From NCBI RefSeq assembly GCF_000620145.1, contig NZ_JHVM01000012.1, positions 59,045 through 123,044 of the forward strand: a stretch of 64,000 nucleotides of DNA, written 5' to 3'. The position numbers and the translations under genes are program-made. Shown here piece by piece: positions 24,981 to 34,848 of this stretch. The first letter of the stretch is position 1. The number at the start of each line of letters is the position of its first letter. The DNA is from Deefgea rivuli DSM 18356 (GTDB lineage Bacteria; Pseudomonadota; Gammaproteobacteria; Burkholderiales; Chitinibacteraceae). The notes beneath the pieces were generated by a model. The model saw only the letters and a program-made list of their open reading frames with translations, searched no databases and had not been told where the DNA came from.

Positions 24981-25043
24981 GTGCTTTCTGTGGATATTTT
25001 TAACTATAGTGAATCTTCCCCGTCTGCTGTGGCTGTATTCACG

Positions 25044-27260
25044 ATGAATTCAAGCTCTCAAGCATCTGTCTTGCAATTACGCCAATTGCAGCGGCATTTT
25101 GTGCTGTTCTTATTGTCGATTGCCATCCCGATTGCGGGGGTGATGTGGCTGTATAAAAAGCATACTGAAACCGCGTTACAAGAGCGTATTTTTGCCGAAG
25201 TCATCGCACACACTCAGCAGCAGCAATTGGCGCTGACCCAAGTCATTCAGATTGCAACTTCACATTTGCAGCGCTTGGGTGTGCAATTAATGGATGCATT
25301 TGCCAATCCTGAATTGTCCTTGAATGAACGCCAGTGGCAGTCTTTAAATGACATGGGTGTGCGTCGCCAAGGCAGTGGCGAATTGACTGGATCTCAGTTA
25401 GACGCAGAGACGCGAGAGCGTTATGGCGCACTCTATGTGAGCCCCAAGGCGGTGGGTAAGGCACAGCTAGACAAAGAAATTGCTGCTGCGATGGCGATTT
25501 TCCCCGCGATTAAAGCCGCGCATCATGCCTATCCTTTTTTTCAGTGGACTTATTTTTACTCCCCGCGCGAGGATTTTTCTTCGCTTTATCCCTATGTTCC
25601 TGAAACAGATATATTGCAGGCGACGGGCAGTCGTTCGATTGAAGATGCACTGAAAGTGATTTTTGATGCGGGTGGCACCAAGCCTGTGCAAATGATAGGC
25701 CCCAATCGAAATCCACAGCATCAATCGCAATGGACTGCGCCTTATTATGATGCAGGTGGCAAAGGGGCGATGGTGAGTTTGCTGAGCCCACAATATTTGC
25801 AGAAAGAATTTGTCGGCGTCATCGGTACGGATGTGACCTTGCGGATGTTTGGTGAAGTATTGCAAGGCGCACAGCGTCATTTAGGGCATGCAGTGGTGCT
25901 TGATCGCGTGGGTAATGTGATTGCCGACGATGTGGGTTTGGTGCAAAGCAATAAAGACATTCTCAAACTAGAAAAAGCATTGCCGAGTGAATTGGCTCAG
26001 TTGCTATTGGCTCGTAATAAAATGGAGAAAAACGTTATTCACCATGCCGGTGATTGGTATTGGTTGAGTGTGCCGCTTAAAGGCAGCGAATGGGATTTGC
26101 TGGTGTATTTTTCCGCACTGGAGTTGAGTTTACTGGCGGATAAAGAAGCCAAAAGTACACTTTGGATTTTACTTGGATTGATTAGTATTTTGGCGATTGC
26201 AACATGGCTGATGTCGCATTACTTTGCGTTCCCTGCGTTGCGTTTAGTCGACTTCCTGAATAAATTGATTAGTAATCCAGCGCAGTCGATTCCACCCGTA
26301 CCCAAGGCGTGGCAGCCGTCATTTGAACAAGTTGCCGCCACTTCGCAAGAGCGGCATACCTATTTGCTGGCCATTGAAGCACAAGCTGAAGGTTTGGAAA
26401 AAACCGTTGCGCAAAGGACTGAGCAACTTAGTCATGCAAATACGGCTTTGCTTGCTTCGATTGAGCAACTCAAAAGCACGCAAAAAATGCTCGTTGAATC
26501 GGAAAAAATGGCCGCGCTGGGCGCTTTGGTTGCAGGGGTGGCGCATGAACTCAATACGCCGATTGGGGTGGGCGTGACGATTAGCTCGACCTTATTAGAA
26601 AAGAATCAAGCGCTGGTGCAGCAATTAGAAGAGCAAACTTTACGTAAATCAGTGCTGGCTGAATATGTGAGCGAAAATCAGCAGGGCTTAGACATTTTAA
26701 GCCGCAACTTGGCGCAAGCGGCCAACTTGGTCAGCAGCTTTAAAAAGGTCGCTGTCGATCAAGCGAGTGATCAGCGGCGTGACTTTGATTTAGCCGAAAC
26801 CGTTCATGATGTAATTCAAACCATGCAGGTTTTATATGATTCGCATATCGAGCTAGTGTCGTTGGTGCCGAGTGGATTTCTGTTGGATAGCTATCCGGGT
26901 GCCTTGGTACAAGTGCTCAATAATTTGATTGCCAATGCGGAGGCACATGGTTTTGTCGGGCGTGAGCACGGCAAAGTAACGATTGCTGCTGAAGCGATTG
27001 GCGATGATCAGGTCAAGCTTATCGTCACTGATGATGGGCGAGGAATAGACTCAGAGCATTTAGCGCATATTTTTGAGCCGTTTTTTACGACCAAATTAGG
27101 TCAAGGCGGCTCAGGCTTGGGGCTCAGCATTGTTTATAACTTAGTGACGTCGATCTTAGGTGGCAAGATCGATGTGCGCAGTCAAATCGATGTGGGCACC
27201 ACATTTACCCTGCAATTTCCTTTGGAAGCGCCGCGAAAAGTGAGCCCGACGCAAGTTTAG
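25044..27260 (+). CDS. Sensor histidine kinase with large periplasmic domain
   Basis: From ATG 25044 the 738-residue protein has a membrane helix (about 19-37), a large extracytoplasmic region of about 330 residues like a double Cache domain (GTDVTLRMFGEVLQ, VVLDRVGNVIADD), a second helix (about 370-392), a coiled coil, and a kinase core. H501 in ALVAGVAHELNTPIG is the phospho-acceptor; the ATPase boxes are NNLIANAEAHG, VTDDGRGID, FEPFFTTK and GSGLGLSIVYNLV. No response regulator is adjacent, so its partner is unknown. The frame is open back to 24948, but that part overlaps the argH terminator; no strong ribosome site marks the start. Confidence 0.9.
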   Translation: MNSSSQASVLQLRQLQRHFVLFLLSIAIPIAGVMWLYKKHTETALQERIFAEVIAHTQQQQLALTQVIQIATSHLQRLGVQLMDAFANPELSLNERQWQSLNDMGVRRQGSGELTGSQLDAETRERYGALYVSPKAVGKAQLDKEIAAAMAIFPAIKAAHHAYPFFQWTYFYSPREDFSSLYPYVPETDILQATGSRSIEDALKVIFDAGGTKPVQMIGPNRNPQHQSQWTAPYYDAGGKGAMVSLLSPQYLQKEFVGVIGTDVTLRMFGEVLQGAQRHLGHAVVLDRVGNVIADDVGLVQSNKDILKLEKALPSELAQLLLARNKMEKNVIHHAGDWYWLSVPLKGSEWDLLVYFSALELSLLADKEAKSTLWILLGLISILAIATWLMSHYFAFPALRLVDFLNKLISNPAQSIPPVPKAWQPSFEQVAATSQERHTYLLAIEAQAEGLEKTVAQRTEQLSHANTALLASIEQLKSTQKMLVESEKMAALGALVAGVAHELNTPIGVGVTISSTLLEKNQALVQQLEEQTLRKSVLAEYVSENQQGLDILSRNLAQAANLVSSFKKVAVDQASDQRRDFDLAETVHDVIQTMQVLYDSHIELVSLVPSGFLLDSYPGALVQVLNNLIANAEAHGFVGREHGKVTIAAEAIGDDQVKLIVTDDGRGIDSEHLAHIFEPFFTTKLGQGGSGLGLSIVYNLVTSILGGKIDVRSQIDVGTTFTLQFPLEAPRKVSPTQV

Positions 27261-27317
27261 CGACGTGGCCGTAGTTCGATTTATAATCGTGTTCTTTATT
27301 GCGATTTTGAGTTTTCG

Positions 27318-27788
27318 ATGTCACTGATTTGGCGCTGGTATACATTTTCTGAGTTTGATACGCCCACCTTATTTCAATATTTGCGCTTGCGCCAGCAAGT
27401 GTTTGTCGTTGAGCAGGCTTGCGCTTATCCCGATATCGATGATTTAGATCTGGTTTCTACGCATTTGCTTGGTTGGTCGGGCGATGCGCTTGTTGCTTGC
27501 CTACGCCTTGTCCCGCCGGGATTAAAATATGCTGAGCCTTCTTTGGGGCGCGTCATTGCGGTGCCCGAGCAGCGTGGCACAGGCCTTGGGTATCAGTTGA
27601 TAGCTACTGGTTTAAAAGGCGCTGCAGGGCAATACCCTGCTATGAATAATCGGATCGGTGCTCAAGCGCATTTGCAGTCTTTTTATGCGCGGCATGGTTT
27701 TATCACCGTCTCGGATGAATATGATGAAGACGGGATTTTGCATGTGGATATGCTGTGGCGCGCGGATCAATCTGCGAGCGTTATTTGA
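27318..27788 (+). CDS. GNAT family N-acetyltransferase, ElaA-like
   Basis: The 156-residue protein matches the ElaA branch of GNAT: LYQLLRLRQQVFVVEQ-like block (here YLRLRQQVFVVEQACAYPDI), then DLDLVSTHLLG, ACLRLVPPG, the acetyl-CoA loop GRVIAVPEQRGTGLGYQLI, and the C-terminal AQAHLQSFYARHGF. ElaA proteins are acetyltransferases of unknown substrate. The gene follows the histidine kinase by 57 bp and may share its transcript, but no functional link is evident. Confidence 0.9.
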   Translation: MSLIWRWYTFSEFDTPTLFQYLRLRQQVFVVEQACAYPDIDDLDLVSTHLLGWSGDALVACLRLVPPGLKYAEPSLGRVIAVPEQRGTGLGYQLIATGLKGAAGQYPAMNNRIGAQAHLQSFYARHGFITVSDEYDEDGILHVDMLWRADQSASVI

Positions 27789-27875
27789 TCGCCAGTTTGC
27801 CAAGAAACAAGACAATGCACGCAAATTCATTCTTGGTGATTTCACTGCCGGAAAGATAATCGGCATTTTGATTTA

Positions 27876-27901
27876 ATAGTTAATGAATAATTATTAACTA
27901 T
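27876..27901. other. AT-rich palindrome in 27789-28038
   Basis: ATAGTTAAT-gaataatt-ATTAACTAT, a perfect 9 bp inverted repeat, in a very AT-rich 250 bp gap. It could be an operator or part of a promoter region for the oxidoreductase gene downstream. Confidence 0.35.
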
Positions 27902-28038
27902 AATTTGTCAGCAGATTTCAGCTTTATATTGTTACGCTTTTATTTTTCTTTATAAATTGAATGATGGCGGATTTAACCTAGCGACATTTTATTTAATTTA
28001 CGTTATAAGCAATCCTTAATCTCTTTTTATTGCACTGT

Positions 28039-29085
28039 ATGCCGAAAACATCGAATTTACGTGTTGGCCTGATTGGCTACGGCTATGCCGGTAAAACTTT
28101 TCACGCCCCGCTAATTAATGCCACACCCGGTTTAAGTTTGGTGGCGATTGCCAGCTCACGCCCTGCTGATGTATTGGCCGATTGGCCAGACATCGTCGTG
28201 AAAACTGAACCGGATCGTCTATTGGCACATCCTGGGCTTGATTTGGTCGTCATTGCATCGCCAAACGACACGCATCACCCCTTGGCGCGCGCCGCGATTG
28301 CGGCGGGCAAACATGTGGTGATTGATAAGCCATTTACGCTGGATTTGCGTGAAGCCGAAGACCTTTGGGTCCGCGCTGAGCAAGCGGGATTACTCTTATC
28401 GGTATTTCATAATCGCCGTTGGGATAATGATTTTATTGCGCTGTGTGAAACCGTGCGCAGTGGCACTTTGGGGCGCGTGGTTGAATTTACGTCGCGCTTT
28501 GATCGCTATCGCCCTGAAGTCAAAACCCGCTGGCGCGAAGCGAATGTCGCGGGTGCTGGCTTGTGGTACGACCTCGGCCCGCATTTGATTGACCAAGCTT
28601 TGCAATTATTCGGCATGCCCAGCGCGATTACCGCCGATTTGGTGTTACGCCGTGCTGGTGCGCAGGCGGTTGATGATTTCCATGTGGTCTTGCATTACCC
28701 AACCATGCGCGCGGTGTTGGCCGCGAGCACTTTGGTGAGTGGCGGCACGCCGCGCTTTTTGGTGCAAGGCACTGAAGGTGCTTGGTCGGTCTCGGGCTTG
28801 GATGTGCAAGAGTCTTGCTTGAAAGCTGGATTATTGCCGGGCCAAGTTGGCTGGGGTGTTGATCCAAGACAGGCGCAATTATTTCGTAGTGAAAATGATC
28901 AAATCAGCGCCACCGATTGTCTGTTGCCGCAAGGCAATTACGCGGCATATTACGCGGGAATTTGTGATGCATTGCTCGGTAAAGGGCAAAACCCAGTGAC
29001 TGCCGCACAGGCGAGAAATGTGATGCGGATTTTAGATTTAGCCCGAATCAGCGATGCCGAAGGTCGGCGAATTCCATTGATTTAG
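28039..29085 (+). CDS. Gfo/Idh/MocA family oxidoreductase
   Basis: The 348-residue protein begins with a Rossmann fold LRVGLIGYGYAGKTFHAPLI, has the family motif GKHVVIDKPFTLD (Lys of EKP equivalent) and, in the C-terminal domain, LWYDLGPHLIDQAL with the catalytic His region. This is the YdgJ-like branch of NAD(P)-dependent sugar or cyclitol dehydrogenases. The substrate is unknown. ATG 28039 is used; the ribosome site is weak. It is monocistronic with a terminator directly after. Confidence 0.92.
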   Translation: MPKTSNLRVGLIGYGYAGKTFHAPLINATPGLSLVAIASSRPADVLADWPDIVVKTEPDRLLAHPGLDLVVIASPNDTHHPLARAAIAAGKHVVIDKPFTLDLREAEDLWVRAEQAGLLLSVFHNRRWDNDFIALCETVRSGTLGRVVEFTSRFDRYRPEVKTRWREANVAGAGLWYDLGPHLIDQALQLFGMPSAITADLVLRRAGAQAVDDFHVVLHYPTMRAVLAASTLVSGGTPRFLVQGTEGAWSVSGLDVQESCLKAGLLPGQVGWGVDPRQAQLFRSENDQISATDCLLPQGNYAAYYAGICDALLGKGQNPVTAAQARNVMRILDLARISDAEGRRIPLI

Positions 29086-29093
29086 TGTTGAGA

Positions 29094-29120
29094 GGAGAAG
29101 TGCTTTGCGCTTCTCCTTTT
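29094..29120 (+). terminator. Terminator after oxidoreductase gene
   Basis: Stem GGAGAAG/CTTCTCC with inner GC pairing, then TTTT; it lies just before the convergent patatin gene end. Confidence 0.7.
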
Positions 29121-29125
29121 GCTAT

Positions 29126-30232
29126 TTAGGCTTTCAGAGCCGCGATTCGCGCTTTGATAAAGGCCGTCGCTTGCACCTCACCATCATTCATCAATGGCTG
29201 AATGTTTTTTGGGCTGCGATCCAGTTTGCTTTCGCAATCGAGCTTACTTTGCAGCGCTTCAGACATTTCAATAAACGGGATGTGATAAGCGCGCTCTTCC
29301 ACTTCATTGCTTAGGCCGCGCGGCATATTGATGGCGGCTTTAACGCCATTTTTCTCTAAAAACTCCGGCGTAAACGCATTATTGAGCAGCAATTCATTCA
29401 AGGTGCGAATGTTATTGAGCTGCTGAAATAAGGACATATTGCCTATCATTTCATTGCGCCGATCTGAAATGGCTTCGGGCGATCTTGGCACTTCTTTGCA
29501 GCCGTTTGGATTGATTTTAATCACCCAAATTTCGTCGGGGAGATTATTCTCGCCCACATACATCGGCATAATCACTTCATCAACTGGCGGATTATCCGAG
29601 AACAAGCCGTCCCAATACGCTTTGCCATCAAACTCAACCGCTTCAAAAATATTCGGCACCGCGCACGACGACAAAATATGCTCGACGCGAATCGCTTCAG
29701 TGCGTGAATTAAATTTCGCTAATTGGCCGGTCAGCACTTCGGCTGCACCCAAAATTAAAGCGGGCAGCTCGGTATTGGCGCCCATCGCTTTGAGCTCGGC
29801 AAAGTCGATATGCGCTTCAAGCAGGCCACGAAAATCAGTAAAGTTTGGGCGAAATTGCTTGTTGGTCATCGTGCTCATCATTTGCATCAGCGGCGAGTAG
29901 GGGCTGATATTGAATTGCGGCATTTTGCCGCTATTCACTTTGCGCATTGAGTCAATCAGGTAATCGTTAAAGCGCAATTCGGCATCCGATTGCGCCGTAT
30001 TGTCGGCCCACAAATCCAGCATGCGTTGTGGAATGTAGGCGTCTTTTTTCAGCATCGCATACCAAATCAGCGTTGCGCACAGCGCGCCGCCTGAGGTGCC
30101 AGTAATACTCACCAGCTCGTAATGATCGCTAAAGCCATTGTCGTACAGTGCTTTGAGTGCGCCAGCAGTAAACGCAGTTTGACTACCGCCGCCTTGGCAA
30201 GTGATCGCAATTTTTCTTTTTTTAACAGCCAT
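29126..30232 (-). CDS. Patatin-like phospholipase
   Basis: The 368-residue protein carries the patatin dyad: oxyanion GGGSQTAFTAGAL, nucleophile elbow GTSGGAL (Ser in GxSxG), and the catalytic Asp in YWDGLFSDNPPVDE. There is no signal peptide, so a cytoplasmic lipid acyl hydrolase is predicted. Similar proteins are found in many proteobacteria and have been described as phospholipase A or PHA-associated hydrolases. The neighbour on the same strand upstream (30374-31159) encodes a 3-hydroxybutyrate dehydrogenase, so a loose link to PHB or lipid turnover is possible. Confidence 0.92.
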   Translation of the reverse strand: MAVKKRKIAITCQGGGSQTAFTAGALKALYDNGFSDHYELVSITGTSGGALCATLIWYAMLKKDAYIPQRMLDLWADNTAQSDAELRFNDYLIDSMRKVNSGKMPQFNISPYSPLMQMMSTMTNKQFRPNFTDFRGLLEAHIDFAELKAMGANTELPALILGAAEVLTGQLAKFNSRTEAIRVEHILSSCAVPNIFEAVEFDGKAYWDGLFSDNPPVDEVIMPMYVGENNLPDEIWVIKINPNGCKEVPRSPEAISDRRNEMIGNMSLFQQLNNIRTLNELLLNNAFTPEFLEKNGVKAAINMPRGLSNEVEERAYHIPFIEMSEALQSKLDCESKLDRSPKNIQPLMNDGEVQATAFIKARIAALKA

Positions 30233-30249
30233 GATGAATTCCTTTTAAA

Positions 30250-30364
30250 TACAAAAGATGTCCAAGAAAAGCACGAAAAATCCCCATTTACACGCTTTAT
30301 AACGTTACCGCGTGAGCGTACTCAATCTGGGTTTACTTTCGTGTCTTTCGTGCTTTTCGTGGAC
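30250..30364. repeat. Inverted-repeat cassette III (short)
   Basis: GTCCAAGAAAAGCACGAAAA (30250-30269) faces CTTTCGTGCTTTTCGTGGAC (ending 30364). It is a variant of the cassettes at 6553-6827 and 23196-23455, with GTCC instead of GGATC at the ends. It fills the gap between the patatin and bdhA genes. Confidence 0.65.
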
Positions 30365-30373
30365 TAAAGGTTT

Positions 30374-31159
30374 TTAATGCGCAGTCCAGCAGCCATCGAC
30401 TGGCAGCGCAGTGCCAGTCATCGAGCGCGCGCCGTCCGAGCAGAGGAAGGCCGCCAGCGCACCTAGCTCTTCGACTTCGACAAATTTCTTGGTTGATTGC
30501 GCGCAGAGCAATACGTCACGGACTACTTCTTCTTCAGAAATGCCGCGCGCTTTGGCGGTGTCGGGGATTTGTTTTTGTACCAGCGGCGTCATCACATAGC
30601 CGGGGCAAATCGCGTTCGCGGTGATGCCGTGCTCGGCGACTTCAAGCGCCACCGTTTTGGTCAGCCCTAAAATCGCATGTTTGGAGGCGACATACGCCGA
30701 TTTGAATGGTGAGGCGACCAGCGCGTGCGCCGACGCGATATTGATAATTCGCCCCCAACCGCGCGCTTTCATGCCCGGCACAGCCAGACGGATTGCGTGG
30801 AACGCTGCTGATAAATTCAGCGCAATAATTAGATCGTATTTTTCAGGCGGGAAGTCTTCAATCGGGCAAACATGCTGCATGCCGGCATTGTTGACCAAAA
30901 TATCGAGACGGCCAAACGTCGTTTCCACTTCACGAATCATCGCTTCAACGGCGGCGACTTGGGTGAGGTCGGCACCGATAAAATGCACTGCCACGCCAAA
31001 TTCGGCAGCTAAATCGGCGCGAATTTTCTCAATGGCGCTAGGTTCGCCAAGGCCATTGAGTACGATGCTGGCACCTTGCGCAGCGAGAGCTTTGGCAATG
31101 CCCAAACCAATTCCACTGGTTGAGCCGGTAATCAGCGCAACTTTATCTTTTAATTTCAT
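30374..31159 (-). CDS. bdhA: 3-hydroxybutyrate dehydrogenase
   Basis: A 261-residue short-chain dehydrogenase: cofactor motif TGSTSGIGLGIA, NNAG as VNNAGMQHV, catalytic Ser region INIASAHALVASPFKSAYVA with YVASK, and the end block GTALPVDGCWTAH. The 'GMQHVCPIEDFP' and 'SAHALVASPFKSAY' stretches are typical of D-3-hydroxybutyrate dehydrogenases, which convert 3-hydroxybutyrate to acetoacetate with NAD in PHB breakdown. It is a single gene here, on the same strand as the patatin gene. Confidence 0.93.
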   Translation of the reverse strand: MKLKDKVALITGSTSGIGLGIAKALAAQGASIVLNGLGEPSAIEKIRADLAAEFGVAVHFIGADLTQVAAVEAMIREVETTFGRLDILVNNAGMQHVCPIEDFPPEKYDLIIALNLSAAFHAIRLAVPGMKARGWGRIINIASAHALVASPFKSAYVASKHAILGLTKTVALEVAEHGITANAICPGYVMTPLVQKQIPDTAKARGISEEEVVRDVLLCAQSTKKFVEVEELGALAAFLCSDGARSMTGTALPVDGCWTAH

Positions 31160-31268
31160 TTATTTCCCCTGTCTTTCGTTGTGTGACGAATTTTTCGAAA
31201 AAATGCACGAATGGCTGGGGTTTAATATAAATGATAAAGAAAGCTAGTCGTAATATGTTTGTGTGAAA

Positions 31269-32042
31269 TTACGAATTCGCTACAGCGCCTTGTGCATTGG
31301 CCAGCAATTCGCGAACCAAATCGGCGTTGGTTTCGACGATGCTGTATTCATCCTGCCCCGGCGCGCCCATTTTGACGTTCGGATTGCGGTAAGTCATGCC
31401 GCTAGGGAAGGGCGCGCGGCCTGAACTGTGAAACTCGCGGCAACCGGTTTCAGACACTAGCTGCGCAATATTGTGGCCACGCACACCCGCGCCCGGCATC
31501 ACAACGAGTCGATCTCCAGCTTGTTCTTGCAGTTTTTTAAGCAGCGCAGCGCCTTCTAGCGCCGTCGCCGCTTGGCCGCTGGATAGCAAGCGATTGCAAC
31601 CCGTCGCGATAATGTCTTCGAGTGCTTGTTCAGCATTACAAGCCACATCAAACGCACGGTGGAAAGTCACTGGCATTGGTGCGGCCAGCTCAACCAAGCG
31701 TTTAGTGCGGGGTATATCGATGTGGCCATCGCTGGTCAATAGCCCGATGACAATACCATCGACGCCAATTTTTTTGCACGCCAGCACATCGCGTTCCATC
31801 ACCTCAAATTCCACGTCGCTATACAGAAAATCGCCACCGCGCGGGCGGATGATCACGTTTAACGTAATCCACAGGCGATCACGCGCTGCGGCGAGTTGGC
31901 CGTAAGATGGCGTCGTGCCGCCTTCGAGCAAGTTGTCGCAAAACTCAACGCGCTGCGCGCCGCCTTCCTGCGCCGCAAGGCAAGAGGTCACCGAACCGGC
32001 GCAAATTTCGAGGGTGATGCTGGGCTGTGGAGTTTGTGTCAT
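31269..32042 (-). CDS. cutC: CutC family protein (copper homeostasis/PF03932)
   Basis: The 257-residue TIM-barrel protein shows the CutC blocks LEICAGSVTSCLAAQEGGAQ, RVEFCDNLLEGGTTPSYG, VIIRPRGGDFLYSDVE, TFHRAFDVA and GCNRLLSSGQA. CutC was named for copper tolerance in E. coli, but that role is disputed; the conserved site suggests an enzyme of unknown reaction. Length is close to normal. It is transcribed away from trpS with a 267 bp gap in which I see no gene. Confidence 0.94.
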   Translation of the reverse strand: MTQTPQPSITLEICAGSVTSCLAAQEGGAQRVEFCDNLLEGGTTPSYGQLAAARDRLWITLNVIIRPRGGDFLYSDVEFEVMERDVLACKKIGVDGIVIGLLTSDGHIDIPRTKRLVELAAPMPVTFHRAFDVACNAEQALEDIIATGCNRLLSSGQAATALEGAALLKKLQEQAGDRLVVMPGAGVRGHNIAQLVSETGCREFHSSGRAPFPSGMTYRNPNVKMGAPGQDEYSIVETNADLVRELLANAQGAVANS

Positions 32043-32309
32043 GGCGGGCTGTCCTGTGCGTTGAAGGCTTGATTATCGGCCAGCGCTTGGCGTTTGTAAT
32101 CAGCAAGAATACCTATCAAATTCATTAACAAAAATAACGCATCGAATGATCTGGGTATTGCTCTGTATCCATTATTAAACAATAGCTTCATTGATATACC
32201 TATTAGGTTCTGATGTGTTGATTTTAGCCCGTAGCATTCTGCTGACACGATGGCGCGCTGCCTGCTAGACTTGCCGCCATTGTGTTACGCGTTTTTTAAA
32301 GGATTTGTG

Positions 32310-33602
32310 ATGAGTTTGCGTGTTTTAACGGGCATTACCACGACGGGTACGCCGCATTTGGGCAATTATGTGGGCGCGATTCGCCCGGCGATTGTCGCCA
32401 GCCAACAGCCCAATAGCGACTGTTTCTTTTTTATGGCCGACTATCACGCGCTGATTAAATGTGACGACCCGAGCCGCATCGAGCGCTCGCGCCTTGAAAT
32501 CGCCGCGACGTGGCTCGCCGCAGGGCTCGACCCAGAACGCGTGACCTTCTATCGCCAATCCGACGTGCCAGAAGTCACCGAACTCAATTGGCTGCTGACT
32601 TGCGTCACCGCCAAAGGCCAAATGAACCGTGCTCACGCCTACAAAGGCAGTACCGACGCCAACGAAGCAGCGGGCGAAGATCCCGATGCCGGCATCACGA
32701 TGGGCTTGTTCTGCTACCCGATTTTGATGGCCGCCGATATTTTGCTGTTTAATCCGCATAAAGTGCCAGTCGGCCGCGATCAAATTCAGCACATCGAAAT
32801 GACGCGTGATGTTGCGGCGCGTTTCAATCATTTATTCGGCCAAGGCAAGGATTTCTTCGTGTTGCCCGAAGCGCACATCGAAGAGCAAGTCGCCACGCTA
32901 CCGGGTTTGGATGGCCGAAAAATGAGTAAATCGTACGACAACACGATTCCGCTGTTTGAAGGCGGCGCAAAAGCCTTGAAAGACGCGGTCGCCAAAATTG
33001 TCACCAATAGCCTATTGCCGGGCGAACCGAAAGATCCAGAATGCCATTTAGTGACGATTTATGAAGCGTTTGCGACGCCAGAGCAAGCGGCGAAATTCCG
33101 CGCTGATTTAGTCGCAGGTCTAGGCTGGGGCGATGCGAAAAAGCAATTGGTTGAACTCATCGACGCGCACGTTGGCCCGATGCGCGAGAAATACCAAGAA
33201 TTAATGGCGCATCCAGAGCAAATTGAAGAATTGCTACAAATCGGCGCAGCCAAAGCCCGCGCTATTGCTGCTCCGCTGCTCAAAACCGTGCGCGAATCCG
33301 TCGGCCTACGCCGCATGAACGCGCTACCAGCAGTCAAAGAAAAAGCCATCAAAATCGCCTTGCCAAGCTTCAAGCAATTCCGTTTGGAAGACGGTCAGTT
33401 CTACTTCAACTTTAGCGATGCAGCAGGGCGTTTGTTGTTGACCAGTTCAGGCTTTGCTTCGGGTAAAGATGCGGGGCAATGGGTTGGGAAGTTGAAGAAA
33501 GAAGGCGTTGCGGCGTTGACGGGTGATACGCCAGTGGCGTTGGCGGAAGGCGTGAGTTCAGATGATGTGGCTGCGGCGCTGGTGGCGTTGACGGTGGAGT
33601 GA
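32310..33602 (+). CDS. trpS: Tryptophan--tRNA ligase
   Basis: ATG 32310 follows AAAGGATTTGTG. The class I motifs are GTPHLGN (residues 13-19) for HIGH and K204-M-S-K-S208. The protein is 430 residues, about 95 longer than E. coli TrpRS: the catalytic and anticodon-binding parts end near residue 345 and a C-terminal extension follows ([20 protein letters not shown] ... [16 protein letters not shown]), typical of the longer TrpRS form seen in many betaproteobacteria. It charges tRNA-Trp in the cytosol. It is a single-gene unit, followed by an AT-rich accessory gene. Confidence 0.96.
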   Translation: MSLRVLTGITTTGTPHLGNYVGAIRPAIVASQQPNSDCFFFMADYHALIKCDDPSRIERSRLEIAATWLAAGLDPERVTFYRQSDVPEVTELNWLLTCVTAKGQMNRAHAYKGSTDANEAAGEDPDAGITMGLFCYPILMAADILLFNPHKVPVGRDQIQHIEMTRDVAARFNHLFGQGKDFFVLPEAHIEEQVATLPGLDGRKMSKSYDNTIPLFEGGAKALKDAVAKIVTNSLLPGEPKDPECHLVTIYEAFATPEQAAKFRADLVAGLGWGDAKKQLVELIDAHVGPMREKYQELMAHPEQIEELLQIGAAKARAIAAPLLKTVRESVGLRRMNALPAVKEKAIKIALPSFKQFRLEDGQFYFNFSDAAGRLLLTSSGFASGKDAGQWVGKLKKEGVAALTGDTPVALAEGVSSDDVAAALVALTVE

Positions 33603-33673
33603 CTTTAATAATTGAATTTTTAGAAGTGCAGGGTATTCGTACTTATTGAAATTTTATATCAGGCGTTAAGACT

Positions 33674-34843
33674 ATGTTCCTTGTTATTTTAGATTCAAAT
33701 GCACTTCATAAAGAGGGTTATGTTTCTCATGATATGTTGAGATTGGGGCGATTGGTATCAGAAAGCAAGGCAAAAATTATTTTACCGACATTAGTAAAGC
33801 GAGAGTATCTATCAAAAAGGCAGTGTGATTTTTTAGAGCATATAAAGAAATCTAAGTCAGGATTGGAAAGTGCTAAAAGATTTTCGGCAAATGAAGAGTT
33901 GAATGGTGAATTGGTTGCGGCTGAAAAATTAATCGACATTCTTACCAGTAAAGTATCGAGCCAATTAGAAAAGGATTTTGATGATTGGTTCGTTAAAAAC
34001 AATGGGGAGCTAATTGATTTTGAGCTGTCATGCGTGTCAGATGTTTTTAATGATTATTTTTCTGGCTTAGGTGCATTTAAGTCTGTAAAAAATAGATCAG
34101 ATATTCCAGATTCTTTTATTGGTAAATGCATCGAGTTATTTGCATTTGAAAAAACAAATGTTAATGTCATTGTTCAGGATAAGGTTTTTAGTAAACATCT
34201 AGCTACATTAGCTAATGTTAAGACATTTAACGAACTAGGCGATTTTTTAAAAGATGAAAGTGTAGTACAGACTCTTGATGAACTGGACTCTCTTCAAGAT
34301 GGTATTCAGGCCTTTAAAAATCTCATTTATACTCAAGGCTTTCTAGTAAACTTGAATGCTTATCTTAAAGAGGGTATCGGATTAGGTAGCATATACATAG
34401 AAAGTGATGAAATTCCTGGTTCAGAGAAACTAGGTATTGATTTCTTTGGTATGAGCATTAATGGGGTTGTTGATGACAACTTTTATGATCGTGAAAGCCA
34501 AATTAACTTTGGCGATGTTAGTTATATTTCAGATGGAGTTTTTTCTTTGGCGGTAAGTTTAGAGGCTGCTGCTTCTTTAAGCTATTGTGTTGAATATTAT
34601 GACTATCAAAGTCTTCCTTTAGCAAGAAAGAAATCACTGGAAATTACCAGCATGAATGGTGATGGTATTTGCGATGTAAGTGAATTAGTTTTGGTTACTC
34701 TGACTGGTTTTGTTGAGTTTAAATCAAGAGATGAAATTGTGACTAAAGACAGCATTGCAAGCATAGCTGATCATTTCAGCTTGGTTTTAAATGCTTTTGA
34801 AATAGATTTAGAAATTGATGCTGCAGAAATACTCGAATGCTAG
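33674..34843 (+). CDS. PIN-domain protein (DUF4935-like), AT-rich
   Basis: The N-terminal 170 residues look like a PIN nuclease: D7 in FLVILDSNALH, E44 in LVKREYL, D143/D146 in RSDIPDSFIG and D169 in VNVIVQDKVF occupy the usual acidic positions. The rest (about 220 residues) is unrecognised, with beta-rich segments. The base composition is far more AT-rich than all flanking genes, and the gene sits between trpS and a run of repeats, both of which suggest recent acquisition. A role as a toxin or defence RNase is inference; no antitoxin-like small gene is visible beside it. It has its own terminator. Confidence 0.7.
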   Translation: MFLVILDSNALHKEGYVSHDMLRLGRLVSESKAKIILPTLVKREYLSKRQCDFLEHIKKSKSGLESAKRFSANEELNGELVAAEKLIDILTSKVSSQLEKDFDDWFVKNNGELIDFELSCVSDVFNDYFSGLGAFKSVKNRSDIPDSFIGKCIELFAFEKTNVNVIVQDKVFSKHLATLANVKTFNELGDFLKDESVVQTLDELDSLQDGIQAFKNLIYTQGFLVNLNAYLKEGIGLGSIYIESDEIPGSEKLGIDFFGMSINGVVDDNFYDRESQINFGDVSYISDGVFSLAVSLEAAASLSYCVEYYDYQSLPLARKKSLEITSMNGDGICDVSELVLVTLTGFVEFKSRDEIVTKDSIASIADHFSLVLNAFEIDLEIDAAEILEC

Positions 34844-34848
34844 CACTG

